A DNA stretch of 64,000 nucleotides from Taudactylus pleione (GCA_031769625.1 JAUIMM010000888.1:806001-870000); one strand, 5' to 3'; positions 1-10,376 are shown, numbered from the stretch's first letter. Numbers and translations: made by a program. The notes: a model not told the origin generated them from the sequence alone.

Positions 1-913
1 CGGAGGCAAGATGTCGTCCTCATCCTCCTCATCCACCGATTCCTCACCCTCTTCAGTGTTGTGTACATCCTCATCCTCACAGAGTATTAATTCGTCCCCG
101 CTGGAATCCACAACCACAGGTCCCTCTGTACGTTCTGGAGGCTGGTCTCCCTGGAAGAGTTGATAATTCATTTTTATGAACATCATCTTCTCCACATTTT
201 GTGGAAGCAACCTCCTATGCCTTTCGCTGACAAGGTTCCCGGCTGCACTAAACACTCTTTCAGAGTACACACTGGAGGGGGGGCAACTCAGGTAAAATAG
301 AGCCAGTTTGTACAGGGGCCTCCAAATCGCCTCTTTTTCCTGCCAGTACAGGTACGGACTGTCTGACATGCCTACTTGGATGCTGTCACCAATGTAATCC
401 TTTAACAGACAGACGCATGCTTGTTGCTGCTGCTTTGAGGATGCAGGTGCGGCTACAGCCCACACAATTCACAAAGACAGAAAAAAAAAGAAGAATATTT
501 TTATTGTTTGTGGAGCGCACTTTGAGGGTTACACCACACTTTAACAGACAGACGCACGCTTGTCGCTGCTGCTTTGAGGATGCAGGTGGAATCTAGACAG
601 AATTTGGAACCGGGGACACACTACCTCCATCAATTGTCTAAATCCCACTGCACTAATGGCTTATACCGGGCGCACGTCTAACAGCAACATAGCAGTCAAG
701 GCCTCAGTTATACGTTTTGCTTCAGGATGACTGCTGTCATAATTCATCCTCCTCGTTAAGGACTGTTGGAGGGTCAATTGTTTAGTAAATGTAGTGGTTT
801 TCCTACTTCTTCTCTGGGATGATGAACAACTCCCAGCAGCAGCAACAGCACTAGGAGGAAGTGGTTCTTGATCTTTCCCTATTTTATTTATCGGAGAAAG
901 TTTGGTCCTCCAT
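1..913 (-). pseudogene. hAT transposase, deleted remnant (copy 0)
   Basis: The minus strand carries three separated blocks of the 1037-residue transposase found intact at 7152-10265. The block at 1-399 encodes the hATC dimerisation region, including the SERVFSAAG motif and the acidic tail up to the last codon. The block at 589-851 encodes the segment before the first catalytic aspartate. The block at 852-913 encodes the N-terminus and start codon. The stretch 400-588 is not coding: it holds one and a partial degenerate 160-bp leader unit, so leader sequence was pasted into the deleted gene. The BED finger and both catalytic aspartates are missing, so it cannot encode transposase. Identification is by direct comparison with the intact copies in this window. 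Confidence 0.9.
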
Positions 914-946
914 TTATGTTATATTGATATATACGTGCGGCTAAGG

Positions 947-1850
947 CGCACACAAACACAGAAAATAATTTTTTATTTTTGTTGGAGACTAGTGCACTTT
1001 GTGGGTTACATCACCCTTTAAGAAATGAGCCAGCCGGCCCTTTACTTATGGGACACAGGTGCACTCTTGGAGCTGCTCCTTTGTTGATGTACGTGCAGCC
1101 ACAGTGCACACAGGGCCTGATTCAGAGCCGGACGCACTGACCATAGCGCTCGCTCTGAATCAGGGCCCTCCTTCATGAAAATGGAGCGGCCTCTTGGACG
1201 CTCGCATAGCTGTGAGTGACCACCCACAGCTATACCGAGCGTCCATGATGATGGTCGCGATGGTCTTGACCATCGTGACCATCAAACTTGCGACGGAGAC
1301 CCTGCGGTAGGGTCTCGCTGCCGCAAGCCCTGAAGTGATTTTGGCTCTATCAGAGCCAAAATCACTCCCACTGACATCACTACTGATGTCAGTGGGGCCA
1401 GCTTCAGACGGTAGGCGTTCCCATGGTGCTCCCTCCGTCGTGCGCATGCGCAGTAGGGCACCATCGACCCGCTTGCAAGCGTCCTGCGCTTGCGAGCGGG
1501 TCTAAATGACCCCCACAATTCACAAACAAATATAATATTTTTTTATTTTGTTTGGGAGTGCCCTTTGGGGGTTACAGCACCCTTTAACGGACAAGCCAGC
1601 TGGCCCTTTACTTATGGGACACAGGCGCACGCTTGGCGCTGCTCCTTTGCTGATGCACGTGCGGCCACAGTGCACACAATTCACAAACACAGAAAATATT
1701 TTTTTATTTGGTTTGGAGTGTACTTTGGGGGTTACAGCACCCTTTTAACGGTCAAGCCAGCCGGCCTTTTACTTATGACACAGGCGCACGCTTAGCACTA
1801 CTTTGTTAATGCACATGCGGCCACTGCGCACACAATTCACAAACACCGAA
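947..1850 (-). repeat. 160-bp leader array, three units (copy 0)
   Basis: Three diverged units of the family's leader repeat, with CACGTG cores and A/T tracts. The first unit is interrupted by the MITE at 1113-1514. Units here are older than those of copy 1, carrying more substitutions and the longer GGGACACAGG version of the unit. Confidence 0.85.
1113..1514. mobile_element. Harbinger-like MITE (GGGCCTGATTCAG family)
   Basis: The left end reads GGGCCTGATTCAGAGCCG and the right end is a diverged GGTCTAAATGACCCC. It is inserted in a 160-bp hAT unit, and the interrupted sequence reads ACA on both sides (1110-1112 and 1515-1517), a 3-bp target duplication. The interior contains a palindrome around 1345-1395 (TGACATCA and TGATGTCA arms). 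There is no coding capacity. Superfamily assignment rests on the 3-bp duplication and the TIR form. Confidence 0.75.
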
Positions 1851-2480
1851 AAAATATTTATTTTTTTTGCACTAGGGGCGAGCACCCCTGATGGACAGAG
1901 CACCCCCTGGACAACACTACAGCACCCCTTTAGGACTGGGACACTGCACAGGACTTTGGAGTGGACACAGCCCCTATGGACAACTGATTGCACAACACAG
2001 TCCAGTGAGCCCCTATGGACTTTGAAGGAGTGGACACAGCCCCTATGGACAACAGCAGCACAGCACAACACAGCCAGCCCCTATGGACTTTGGAGGAGTG
2101 GACACAGGCCCTATGGACAACAGCTGCACAGCGCAGCACAGCACAGCACAACACTACACTACACAGCCCAGCCAGCCCTAACTCCCACCCTCCCTCTTCA
2201 CTGTCCACAGCCGAGTGAGAAAATGGCGCCAACGCGGGTACCTTATATAGAATCCAAAAGCCGCGAGACCCGGAAGGCGGGATGATGACGTTTTGCCTCG
2301 ATTTCAGATCCGAGTCAGGCGGGAAAAGTCGAGCCTGACTCGGATCAGCCTCGAATCAGGAGAGCTCGGGTGGGTTCGGATTTCAGAAATCCGAACCCGC
2401 TCATCCCTAGTTGAAATTTGAGTTGGCTTCAAGAATTCCTGCAATCTACAGATACTGTATAATAGGTGTCTATATATTAA

Positions 2481-2612
2481 GGCTTGGAGAGAGATAAAAT
2501 GGATGGAGATAAAATACCAACCCATTAGCTTCTAACTGTCACTTTTCAAACACTGTCTGTAAAGTGACAGTTAGGAGCCAATTGGTTGCCACTTTATCTC
2601 TCTCCAATGCCT
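2481..2612. repeat. Foldback (hairpin) MITE
   Basis: The two halves are inverted copies. GGAGAGAGATAAAA near 2485 pairs with ACTTTATCTCTCTCC near 2591-2605, and CTAACTGTCACTTT pairs with AAAGTGACAGTTAG across a short loop. The left arm carries a small internal duplication. I remember hairpins of this form as very common in frog genomes, but no search was run. Confidence 0.7.
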
Positions 2613-3034
2613 ACCACATAGACCCCATTATTCTTTGCAAGCTGCAGAAATTCTAACAAATATTGCTGGGAACTTCTTGTTGGAAGGAGACCGCTCCTGT
2701 GCTGCCTCCCTCCAGCATCCTGTAGGCGGAGCTGAGGTGGTGGTCACTAAGACCTGATACAGCTCAGTCAGGAGGGGTCCGACCTCCGCTACTGTGCATG
2801 CGTGGCGTCTCCACACGTTTTTACTCCTCAGCATCAATGAGGACAGGATGAACTCCCAAGGCTGCCACCAGAATAGATGCCAGTACAGCCACTATCAATA
2901 ACTGCAAATACTCTATACCACCACCGATACACAGAGGGACCGGCACTCTGGATGTCTGCTGTCAAAAGACCGACAGCGGCATCCAGATGCTGAGAATCCC
3001 GACAGGAGAGAGGTAAGTACCCTAACCTTCCCTC

Positions 3035-3135
3035 CTTAACCCCCTAACCCTCCTGTTGTGCACCCTAACCCTCCCCATTAGTGCCTAAACCTTACCCTCC
3101 CCCCTTAGTGCCTAAACCTATCCCCCCCTTAGTGC
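3035..3135. repeat. Degenerate CCCTAAcc-type tandem repeat
   Basis: Imperfect repeats of CCCTAACCCTCC and TTAGTGCCTAAACC. The motif resembles telomeric sequence only superficially, because unit length and sequence vary. A related G-rich stretch lies at 18208-18290. Confidence 0.5.
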
Positions 3136-3708
3136 CTAACCTCATATGCCTGGTTCTTCGAGTCCGATCTGAGTAGGCACTCATTCTCTCTGTATAATTC
3201 AAGGAATCCTGTCCAGAATTCTCTATTTGCGGCCATTTCTGTGAAAAAGAAAAAAAATATATACAGTATATTTAATATAGTAAATTAGCTCTATAATACA
3301 TTTAATGACACATCATCTTTATACTGACGAGCCATGTATTATTCCCTTATAAAACATTTTTTGCATAAATTCCTTATTTACTTATGCAAAACCCAACATA
3401 AATACAGTACAACACTGAACATAAAGCTTTCATGCACTGCCCCCATAAATGAATCCTAAAATACTCCATTATAAAGATAGTATTCTGTTGATGACCCATT
3501 ATTATTGTAGAGCGCAGAGGCCAAATCACAGGATGTAGAAGGTTGCGTACAGTATGTATCAAATTTAATTATGTATCTTTTATTTATATACGCCTGCAGT
3601 GGTGCAGGTATTAGGATCCGGGGGAGATAGCAGCGCACAGATGCAGCTTTGAATCTGGAAGATCCGTGTAGCTGCTTATGGCCGTATTCAGTTTGGCTGC
3701 CAAAACGG

Positions 3709-3716
3709 GTTATGAC
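3709..3716. other. Left target-site duplication of hAT copy 1
   Basis: GTTATGAC immediately before TAGGGGTG, repeated exactly at 10901-10908 after the right terminus. An 8-bp duplication is the hallmark of hAT insertion. Confidence 0.95.
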
Positions 3717-3729
3717 TAGGGGTGAGCGG

Positions 3730-3819
3730 GTTCGGATTTCTGAAATCCGAACCCCCCCGAGCCCCCCCGATCCGAGTCCGATCCGAGTCAGGCTCGACTT
3801 TTCCCGCCTGACTCGGATC
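3730..3819 (+). repeat. Subterminal palindromes at hAT 5' end
   Basis: Two perfect inverted repeats sit just inside the terminus. Positions 3730-3752 have 11-bp arms (GTTCGGATTTC / GAAATCCGAAC) about one base. Positions 3780-3793 and 3806-3819 have 14-bp arms (GATCCGAGTCAGGC / GCCTGACTCGGATC) about a 12-base loop. The TCCGA core recurs between them. The layout is conserved in copies 0, 2, 3 and 4. Subterminal repeats bound by the BED domain are known in hAT elements, so a transposase-binding role is a reasonable inference. Confidence 0.7.
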
Positions 3820-3876
3820 TGAAATCGAGGCAAAACGTCATCATCCCGCCTTCCGAGTCTCGCGGGTTTTGGATCC

Positions 3877-3906
3877 TATATAAGGTACCCACGTCGGCGC
3901 CATTTT
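3877..3906 (+). promoter_or_regulatory. Putative core promoter of hAT transposase
   Basis: TATATAA at 3877-3883 is followed about 13 bases later by GGCGCCATTTT (3896-3906), which contains a YY1-like GCCAT core. A C/T-rich initiator-like TCTCACTC follows. The same arrangement is conserved near 2257 (-), 19166 (+), 28780 (-) and 29130 (+), and in variant form near 33523. Conservation supports function, but transcription start is inferred. Confidence 0.6.
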
Positions 3907-3984
3907 CTCACTCGGCTGTGGACAGTGAAGAGGGAGGGTGGGAGTTAGGGCTGTGTAGTGTAGTGTAGTGTAGTGCTGCTGTTG

Positions 3985-4150
3985 TCCACTACTTCAAAGT
4001 CCATAGGGGCTGGCTGTGTTGTGCTGTGCTGCTGTTGTTAATAGGGGCTGTGTCCACTACTTCAAAGTCCATAGGGGCTGGCTGGACTGTGTTGTGCAGT
4101 CAGTTCTCCATAGGGGCTGTGTCCACTCCAAAGTCCTGTGCAGTGTCCCA
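3985..4150 (+). repeat. Short leader repeats, CCATAGGGGCTG type
   Basis: Irregular repeats of TCCATAGGGGCTG(GCTG/TGTCCACT) between the promoter and the 160-bp array. The same block occurs in copies 0, 2, 3 and 4 with different copy numbers. It is a second, smaller tandem zone in the same leader. Confidence 0.7.
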
Positions 4151-4231
4151 GTCCTAAAGAGGTGCTGTAGTGTTGTCCAGGGGGTGCTCTGTCCATCAGG
4201 GGTGCTCCCCCCAAGTGCTAAAAAAATAATA

Positions 4232-7103
4232 TATTTTCTGTGTTTGTGAATTGTGTGCGCAGTAGCCGCACGTGCATCAACAAAGTAGTGCGAAGCGTGC
4301 GCCTGTGTCATAAGTAAAGGGCCGGCTGGCTTGACCGTTAAAGGGTGCTGTAACCCCCAAAGTACACTCCAGTCCAAACAAAAAAAAAATTATTTTCTGT
4401 GTTTGTGAATTGTGTGCGCAGTAGCCGCACGTGCATCAACAAAGTAGTGCCAAGCGTGCGCCTGTGTCATAAGTAAAGGGCCGGCTGGCTTGACCGTTAA
4501 AGGGTGCTGTAACCCCCAAAGTACACTCCAGTCCAAACCAAAAAAAAAATTATTTTCTGTGTTTGTGAATTGTGTGCGCAGTAGCCGCACGTGCATCAAC
4601 AAAGTAGTGCCAAGCGTGCGCCTGTGTCATAAGTAAAGAGCCGGCTGGCTTGACCGTTAAGGGTGCTGTAACCCCCGAAAGTACACTCCAGTCCAAACCA
4701 AAAAAAAAATTATTTTCTGTGTTTGTGAATTGTGTGCGCAGTAGCCGCACGTGCATCAACAAAGTAGTGCCAAGCGTGCGCCTGTGTCATAAGTAAAGGG
4801 CCGGCTGGCTTGACCGTTAAAGGGTGCTGTAACCCCCAAAGTACACTCCAGTCCAAACCAAAAAAAAAAATATTTTCTGTGTTTGTGAATTGTGTGCGCA
4901 GTAGCCGCACGTGCATCAACAAAGTAGTGCCAAGCGTGCGCCTGTGTCATAAGTAATGAGCCGGCTGGCTTGACCGTTAAGGGTGCTGTAACCCCCGAAA
5001 GTACACTCCAGTCCAAACCAAAAAAAAAATTATTTTCTGTGTTTGTGAATTGTGTGCGCAGTAGCCGCACGTGCATCAACAAAGTAGTGCCAAGCGTGCG
5101 CCTGTGTCATAAGTAAAGGGCCGGCTGGCTTGACCGTTAAGGGTGCTGTAACCCCCGAAAGTACACTCCAGTCCAAACCAAAAAAAAAATTATTTTCTGT
5201 GTTTGTGAATTGTGTGCGCAGTAGCCGCACGTGCATCAACAAAGTAGTGCCAAGCGTGCGCCTGTGTCATAAGTAAAGGGCCGGCTGGCTTGACCGTTAA
5301 GGGTGCTGTAACCCCCGAAAGTACACTCCAGTCCAAACCAAAAAAAAAATTATTTTCTGTGTTTGTGAATTGTGTGCGCAGTAGCCGCACGTGCATCAAC
5401 AAAGTAGTGCCAAGCGTGCGCCTGTGTCATAAGTAAAGGGCCGGCTGGCTTGACCGTTAAAGGGTGCTGTAACCCCCAAAGTACACTCCAGTCCAAACCA
5501 AAAAAAAAATTATTTTCTGTGTTTGTGAATTGTGTGCGCAGTAGCCGCATGTGCATCAACAAAGTAGTGCCAAGCGTGCGCCTGTGTCATAAGTAAAGGG
5601 CCGGCTGGCTTGACCGTTAAGGGTGCTGTAACCCCCGAAAGTACACTCCAGTCCAAACCAAAAAAAAAATTATTTTCTGTGTTTGTGAATTGTGTGCGCA
5701 GTAGCCGCACGTGCATCAACAAAGTAGTGCCAAGCGTGCGCCTGTGTCATAAGTAAAGGGCCGGCTGGCTTGACCGTTAAAGGGTGCTGTAACCCCCAAA
5801 GTACACTCCAGTCCAAACCAAAAAAAAAATTATTTTCTGTGTTTGTGAATTGTGTGCGCAGTAGCCGCATGTGCATCAACAAAGTAGTGCCAAGCGTGCG
5901 CCTGTGTCATAAGTAAAGGGCCGGCTGTCTTGACCGTTAATGGGTGCTGTAACCCCCAAAGTACACTCCAGTCCAAACCAAAAAAAAAAATATTTTCTGT
6001 GTTTGTGAATTGTGTGCGCAGTAGCCGCACGTGCATCAACAAAGTAGTGCCAAGCGTGCGCCTGTGTCATAAGTAAAGGGTCGGCTGGCTTGACCGTTAA
6101 AGGGTGCTGTAACCCCCAAAGTACACTCCAGTCCAAACCAAAAAAAAAATTATTTTCTGTGTTTGTGAATTGTGTGCGCAGTAGCCGCACGTGCATCAAC
6201 AAAGTAGTGCCAAGCATGCGCCTGTGTCATAAGTAAAGGGCCGGCTGGCTTGACCGTTAAGGGTGCTGTAACCCCCGAAAGTACACTCCAGTCCAAACCA
6301 AAAAAAAATTATTTTCTGTGTTTGTGAATTGTGTGCGCAGTAGCCGCACGTGCATCAACAAAGTAGTGCCAAGCGTGCGCCTGTGTCATAAGTAAAGGGC
6401 CGGCTGGCTTGACCGTTAAAGGGTGCTGTAACCCCCGAAAGTACACTCCAGACCAAACCAAAAAAAAATTATTTCTGTGTTTGTGAATTGTGTGCGCAGT
6501 AGCCGCACGTGCATCAACAAAGTAGTGCCAAGCATGCGCCTGTGTCATAAGTAAAGGGCCGGCTGGCTTGACCGTTAAAGGGTGCTGTAACCCCCGAAAG
6601 TACACTCCAGTCCAAACTAAAAAAAAATTATTTTCTGTGTTTGTGAATTGTGTGCGCAGTAGCCGCACGTGCATCAACAAAGTAGTGCCAAGCGTGCGCC
6701 TGTGTCATAAGTAAAGGGCCGGCTGGCTTGACCGTTAAGGGTGCTGTAACCCCCGAAAGTACACTCCAGTCCAAACCAAAAAAAAAATTATTTTCTGTGT
6801 TTGTGAATTGTGTGCGCAGTAGCCGCACGTGCATCAACAAAGTAGTGCCAAGCGTGCGCCTGTGTCATAAGTAAAGGGCCGGCTGGCTTGACAATTAAAG
6901 GGTGCTGTAACCCCCAAAGTACACTCCAGTCCAAACCAAAAAAAAAATTATTTTCTGTGTTTGTGAATTGTGTGCGCAGTAGCCGCACGTGCATCAACAA
7001 AGTAGTGCCAAGAGTGCGCCTGTGTCATAAGGGCCGGCTGGCTTAACCGTTAAAGGGTGCTGTAACCCCCAAAGTACACTCCAGTCCAAACCAAAAAAAA
7101 AAT
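4232..7103 (+). repeat. Array of eighteen 160-bp leader units
   Basis: Units start at about 4232, 4391, 4551, 4711 and then every 159-160 bp up to 6949, with a partial nineteenth at 7104-7135. Each unit carries TATTTTCTGTGTTTGTGAA, the palindromic E-box CACGTG (CATGTG in two units), a TAACCCCC(A/G)AAAG block and an A9-A10 tract. Units are nearly identical and fall into interleaved subtypes (GTTAAAGGG + CCCAAAG versus GTTAAGGG + CCCGAAAG). The minus strand reads as a repeated 70-residue frame, which follows from the period and is not a gene. Confidence 0.95.
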
Positions 7104-7151
7104 TATTTTCTGTGTTTAGCCGCACGTATATATCAAATCGATATAACATAA

Positions 7152-10100
7152 ATGGAGGACCAAACTTTCTCCGATAAAAATAAAATAGAGAAAGATCAAG
7201 AACCACTTCCTCCTAGTGCTGAAGCTGCTGCCACTAGTCATGACATAGACGATAACATGCCATCAACGTCGTCTGCCAAGGCCGATGCCCAATGTCATAG
7301 TAGAGGGCACATACAATCCCAAATGGCAAAGTTCAGGAAAATGACCTTGAAAAAGACATTTAAATCAGCTGAAGAGAAACGTAAACTTGCCAATATGCCA
7401 TTTACGACACGGAGTGGCAAGGAACGGCTAAGGTCGATCCCTAGTATGTTCATGACTAGTGGTTCAGCTTCACATGACGATGGAAGCCCTCCTCCCACTA
7501 AAAAAATCAAAAGAGTTAAGCTGGCAAAAGCACAGCGAAGAACTGTGCTTTCTAAGAAGATATCACAAATCCCCAAGGAGAGTCCAAATGTGGTGGTGGT
7601 TGCGATGCCTGACCTTCCCAGCACTGGACGGGAAGAGGTGGCTCTTTCCACCATTTGCACGCCCCCTGCAAGTGCTGAAAGGAGCACCCACAGTCCACTT
7701 GCTGATATGCAAATTGAAGATGTCACTGTTGAAGTACAACAGGATGAGGATACTGGTGTAGCTGGCGCTGAGGAGGAAGTTGGCGAGGAGGATTCTGATG
7801 GTGATGTGGTTTGTTTAAATCAGGCTCCGGGGGAGACAGTTGTTGTCCGTGGGATGAAAAAGCCCATCACGGTCATGCCTGGGCAGAAGACCAAACATTC
7901 CACCTCTTTGGTCTGGCAATATTTCTATCCAAATCCGGACAACAACTGTCTTGCCATATGTACCATATGTAAAGGTGAAATAAGTAGGGGTAGGGACGTC
8001 AACCACCTAGGAACATCCTCCCTTATACGGCACCTGCAGCGCGTTCATAAAAAGTTACTGTCAAGTTCAGAAACTTTGGCTAAGACCGTAAGCAGTCCAG
8101 GGACACCTAAATCCCGTTGTCCTGTTGTATCCAAGCGCCTGCAAACCACACCGTCAACTCCCTCCTCGTCAATTTCCTCCTTAGTCAGGATCGGAAGTAG
8201 TCCTGCAGGCCATGTCACTGGCATGACTGACTCTCCTATCCGGGATTCCTCTGGAGGATCCTGCATTGCTACGCCTTCTGCCGCCGCTGCTGCTGTTGCT
8301 GCTGCTGGGAGTCGTTCATCATCCCAGAGAGGAAGTAGGAACACCACTACTTTTACTAAACAATTGACCCTCCAACAGTCCTTAGCGAGGAGGATGAAGT
8401 ACGACAGCAGTCATCCTGAAGCAAAACGTATAACTGAGGCCTTGACTACTATGTTGGTGTTAGACGTGCGTCCGGTATCCGCCATTAGTGTAGTGGGATT
8501 TAGACAATTGATGGAGGTAGTGTGTCCCCGGTTCCAAATCCCGTCTAGATTCCAATTCACTAGGCAGGCGATACCGAGACTGTACAGAAACGTCAGAAAA
8601 AGTGTACTCAGTGTCCTGAAAAATGCCGTTGTACACAATGTCCACTTAACCACGGACATGTGGACAAGTGGAACAGGGCAGACTAAGGACTATATGACTG
8701 TGACAGCCCACTGGGTAGATGTATCACCTTACGCAGCAACAGCAGCAGCGTCACCAGTAGCAGCATCTCAGAAACGCAAGCTCGTTACAAGGCAGGCTAC
8801 GCTGTGTATCACTGGTTTCAGTAAGAGGCACACCGCCGACAACCTCTTAGAGAAACTGAGGGAAATCATCGCCCAGTGGCTTACCCCACTTAGACTCTCC
8901 TGGGGATTTGTGATATCTGACAACGCCACCAATATTGTGCGGGCATTACATCTGGGCAAATTCCAGCACGTCCCATGTTTTGCTCACACAATAAACTTGG
9001 TGGTGCAGAATTTTCTGAAAAGCGACAGGGGCGTGCAGGAGACGCTTTGGGTGGCCCGAAAAATTTCTGGCCACTTTCGCCATTCAGCGACTGCGTGCCG
9101 AAGACTGGAGCACCAGCAAACACTCTTGAACCTGCCCCACCATCACCTGAAGCAAGAGGTTGTGACGCGGTGGAACTCAACCCTCTATATGCTTCAGAGG
9201 ATGGAGGAGCAGCAAAAGGCCATACAAGCCTATACATCCACCTATGACATAGGCAAAGGAGGGGGTATGCACCTGACTCAAGCGCAGTGGAGAATGATTT
9301 CCGTGTTGTGCAAGGTTCTCCAGCCCTTCGAACTTGCCACACGTGAAGTCAGTTCAGACACAGCCAGCTTGAGTCAGGTCATTCCCCTCATCAGGCTTTT
9401 GCAGAAGCAGCTGGAGAAAGTGAAGGAGGAGCTAAGATGGAGCGATTCCGCTCGGCATGTGGGACTTGTGGATGAAGCCCTTCATTCGCTTTGCCAGGAT
9501 TCCAGGGTGGTCAATCTGTTGAAATCAGACCACTACATTTTGGCCACCGTGCTTGATCCTAGGTTTAAAGCCTATGTGGTGTCTCTCTTTCCGGCCGACA
9601 CAAGCCTGCAGAGGTGCAAAGACCTGCTGGTGAACACACTGTCAGCTGAAGCGGAACGTGACACGTCAACGGCTCCTTCTTCATTTTCTCCCGCAACTGG
9701 GGCTGCCAGGAAAAAACTTAGGTATCCTAAGCAACCCGCTGGCGGTGATGCAGGGCAGGCAGGACCAAGTTTGGACATCTGGTCCGGACTGAAAGACCTG
9801 GCAACAATTTCTGACATGTCTACTGTCACTGCATATGATACTGTCACCATTGACAGAATGGTGGAGGATTACATCGGTGACAGCATCCAAGTAGGCATGT
9901 CAGACAGTCCATACCTGTACTGGCAGGAAAAAGAGGCAATTTGGAGGCCCCTGTACAAGCTGGCTCTATTTTACCTGAGTTGCCCCCCCTCCAGTGTGTA
10001 CTCCGAAAGAGTGTTTAGTGCAGCCGGGAACCTTGTCAGTGAAAGGCGTAGGAGGTTGCTTCCACAGAATGTGGAGAAGATGATGTTCATCAAAATGAAT

Positions 10101-10265
10101 TATCAGCTCTTCCAGGGAGACCAGCCTCCAGAAGGTACAGAGGGACCTGTGGTGGTGGATTCAAGTGGGGACGAGTTAATACTTTGTGAGGATGAGGATG
10201 TACACACTGAAGAGGGTGAGGAATCGGTGGATGAGGAGGATGAGGATGACATCTTGCCTCCGTAG
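7152..10265 (+). CDS. hAT transposase with BED zinc finger (intact)
   Basis: A single 1037-codon frame encodes a nuclear cut-and-paste transposase. The N-terminal 250 residues are low in complexity and acidic. A BED-type finger follows, with C270 and C273 (CTIC) and H294 and H299 (RHLQRVH), which should bind the element ends. The catalytic RNase H fold shows LTTDMWTSG with D502 and VISDNATN with D590, then the conserved TRWNSTL with W674. The hATC dimerisation region (about 905-985) contains SERVFSAAG; E952 matches the third acidic residue assigned in Hermes. The tail is acidic (EEDEDD). The ATG at 7152 is the first after the array and is shared by all copies. No stop or frameshift interrupts it, and about twenty residues differ from the copy at 24950-28063. 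It reads as a functional gene; activity is inferred. Confidence 0.95.
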   Translation: MEDQTFSDKNKIEKDQEPLPPSAEAAATSHDIDDNMPSTSSAKADAQCHSRGHIQSQMAKFRKMTLKKTFKSAEEKRKLANMPFTTRSGKERLRSIPSMFMTSGSASHDDGSPPPTKKIKRVKLAKAQRRTVLSKKISQIPKESPNVVVVAMPDLPSTGREEVALSTICTPPASAERSTHSPLADMQIEDVTVEVQQDEDTGVAGAEEEVGEEDSDGDVVCLNQAPGETVVVRGMKKPITVMPGQKTKHSTSLVWQYFYPNPDNNCLAICTICKGEISRGRDVNHLGTSSLIRHLQRVHKKLLSSSETLAKTVSSPGTPKSRCPVVSKRLQTTPSTPSSSISSLVRIGSSPAGHVTGMTDSPIRDSSGGSCIATPSAAAAAVAAAGSRSSSQRGSRNTTTFTKQLTLQQSLARRMKYDSSHPEAKRITEALTTMLVLDVRPVSAISVVGFRQLMEVVCPRFQIPSRFQFTRQAIPRLYRNVRKSVLSVLKNAVVHNVHLTTDMWTSGTGQTKDYMTVTAHWVDVSPYAATAAASPVAASQKRKLVTRQATLCITGFSKRHTADNLLEKLREIIAQWLTPLRLSWGFVISDNATNIVRALHLGKFQHVPCFAHTINLVVQNFLKSDRGVQETLWVARKISGHFRHSATACRRLEHQQTLLNLPHHHLKQEVVTRWNSTLYMLQRMEEQQKAIQAYTSTYDIGKGGGMHLTQAQWRMISVLCKVLQPFELATREVSSDTASLSQVIPLIRLLQKQLEKVKEELRWSDSARHVGLVDEALHSLCQDSRVVNLLKSDHYILATVLDPRFKAYVVSLFPADTSLQRCKDLLVNTLSAEAERDTSTAPSSFSPATGAARKKLRYPKQPAGGDAGQAGPSLDIWSGLKDLATISDMSTVTAYDTVTIDRMVEDYIGDSIQVGMSDSPYLYWQEKEAIWRPLYKLALFYLSCPPSSVYSERVFSAAGNLVSERRRRLLPQNVEKMMFIKMNYQLFQGDQPPEGTEGPVVVDSSGDELILCEDEDVHTEEGEESVDEEDEDDILPP

Positions 10266-10321
10266 AGCCAGTTTGTGCAGGGACACATTAATTGCCAGCT
10301 TGTTTTGTGGGGGCCCAAACG

Positions 10322-10376
10322 AACCAATCATTTCAGCCACAGTTGTGTGGCAGACCCTGGCGCTGAAATGATTGAT
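10322..10376 (+). promoter_or_regulatory. Conserved 3' UTR stem-loop of hAT mRNA
   Basis: CAATCATTTCAG pairs perfectly with CTGAAATGATTG, and an inner CCACA/TGTGG stem lies in the loop. The structure recurs in copies 2, 3 and 4, and in weakened form in the old copy near 46980-47030. Role unknown: it may act in mRNA processing or be a leftover inverted repeat. I see no AATAAA between the stop codon and the right end. Confidence 0.5.

Larger units (their letters stand above)
1..2409 (-). mobile_element. hAT copy 0, internally deleted, cut by window start
   Basis: This is a minus-strand member of the main hAT family. Its 5' end is intact at 2409, where the sequence reads CATCCCTA (TAGGGATG on the minus strand), followed inwards by the family's palindromic end and a TATA box near 2257. 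Three 160-bp leader units lie between about 947 and 1850, and the outermost is split by a Harbinger-like MITE at 1113-1514. The coding part is reduced to three blocks. The 3' end of the element lies before the window, so its target duplication cannot be checked. Confidence 0.9.
2410..3679. other. Intergenic, no gene seen
   Basis: AT-rich unique-looking DNA between copy 0 and the repeat that hosts copy 1. It contains a foldback element at 2481-2612 and a degenerate C-rich repeat at 3035-3135. I see no supported coding region. Confidence 0.6.

Noticed and set aside
3035..3135. Interstitial telomeric repeat
   Set aside because: CCCTAA occurs but in irregular C-rich units rather than a regular hexamer array.
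4390..7000. Repeated 70-residue minus-strand frames (MLMHVRLLRTQFTNTEN...)
   Set aside because: They recur at exactly 160-bp steps and arise from the tandem array. There is no start context, domain or independent conservation.
4232..7103. Possible CRISPR-like array
   Set aside because: Units are 160 bp and nearly identical throughout, with no short repeat and variable spacer pattern, in a eukaryotic transposon leader.
7295..10327. Antisense and alternate-frame ORFs over the transposase genes
   Set aside because: They repeat in every hAT copy in the same positions and follow from codon composition of the real gene.
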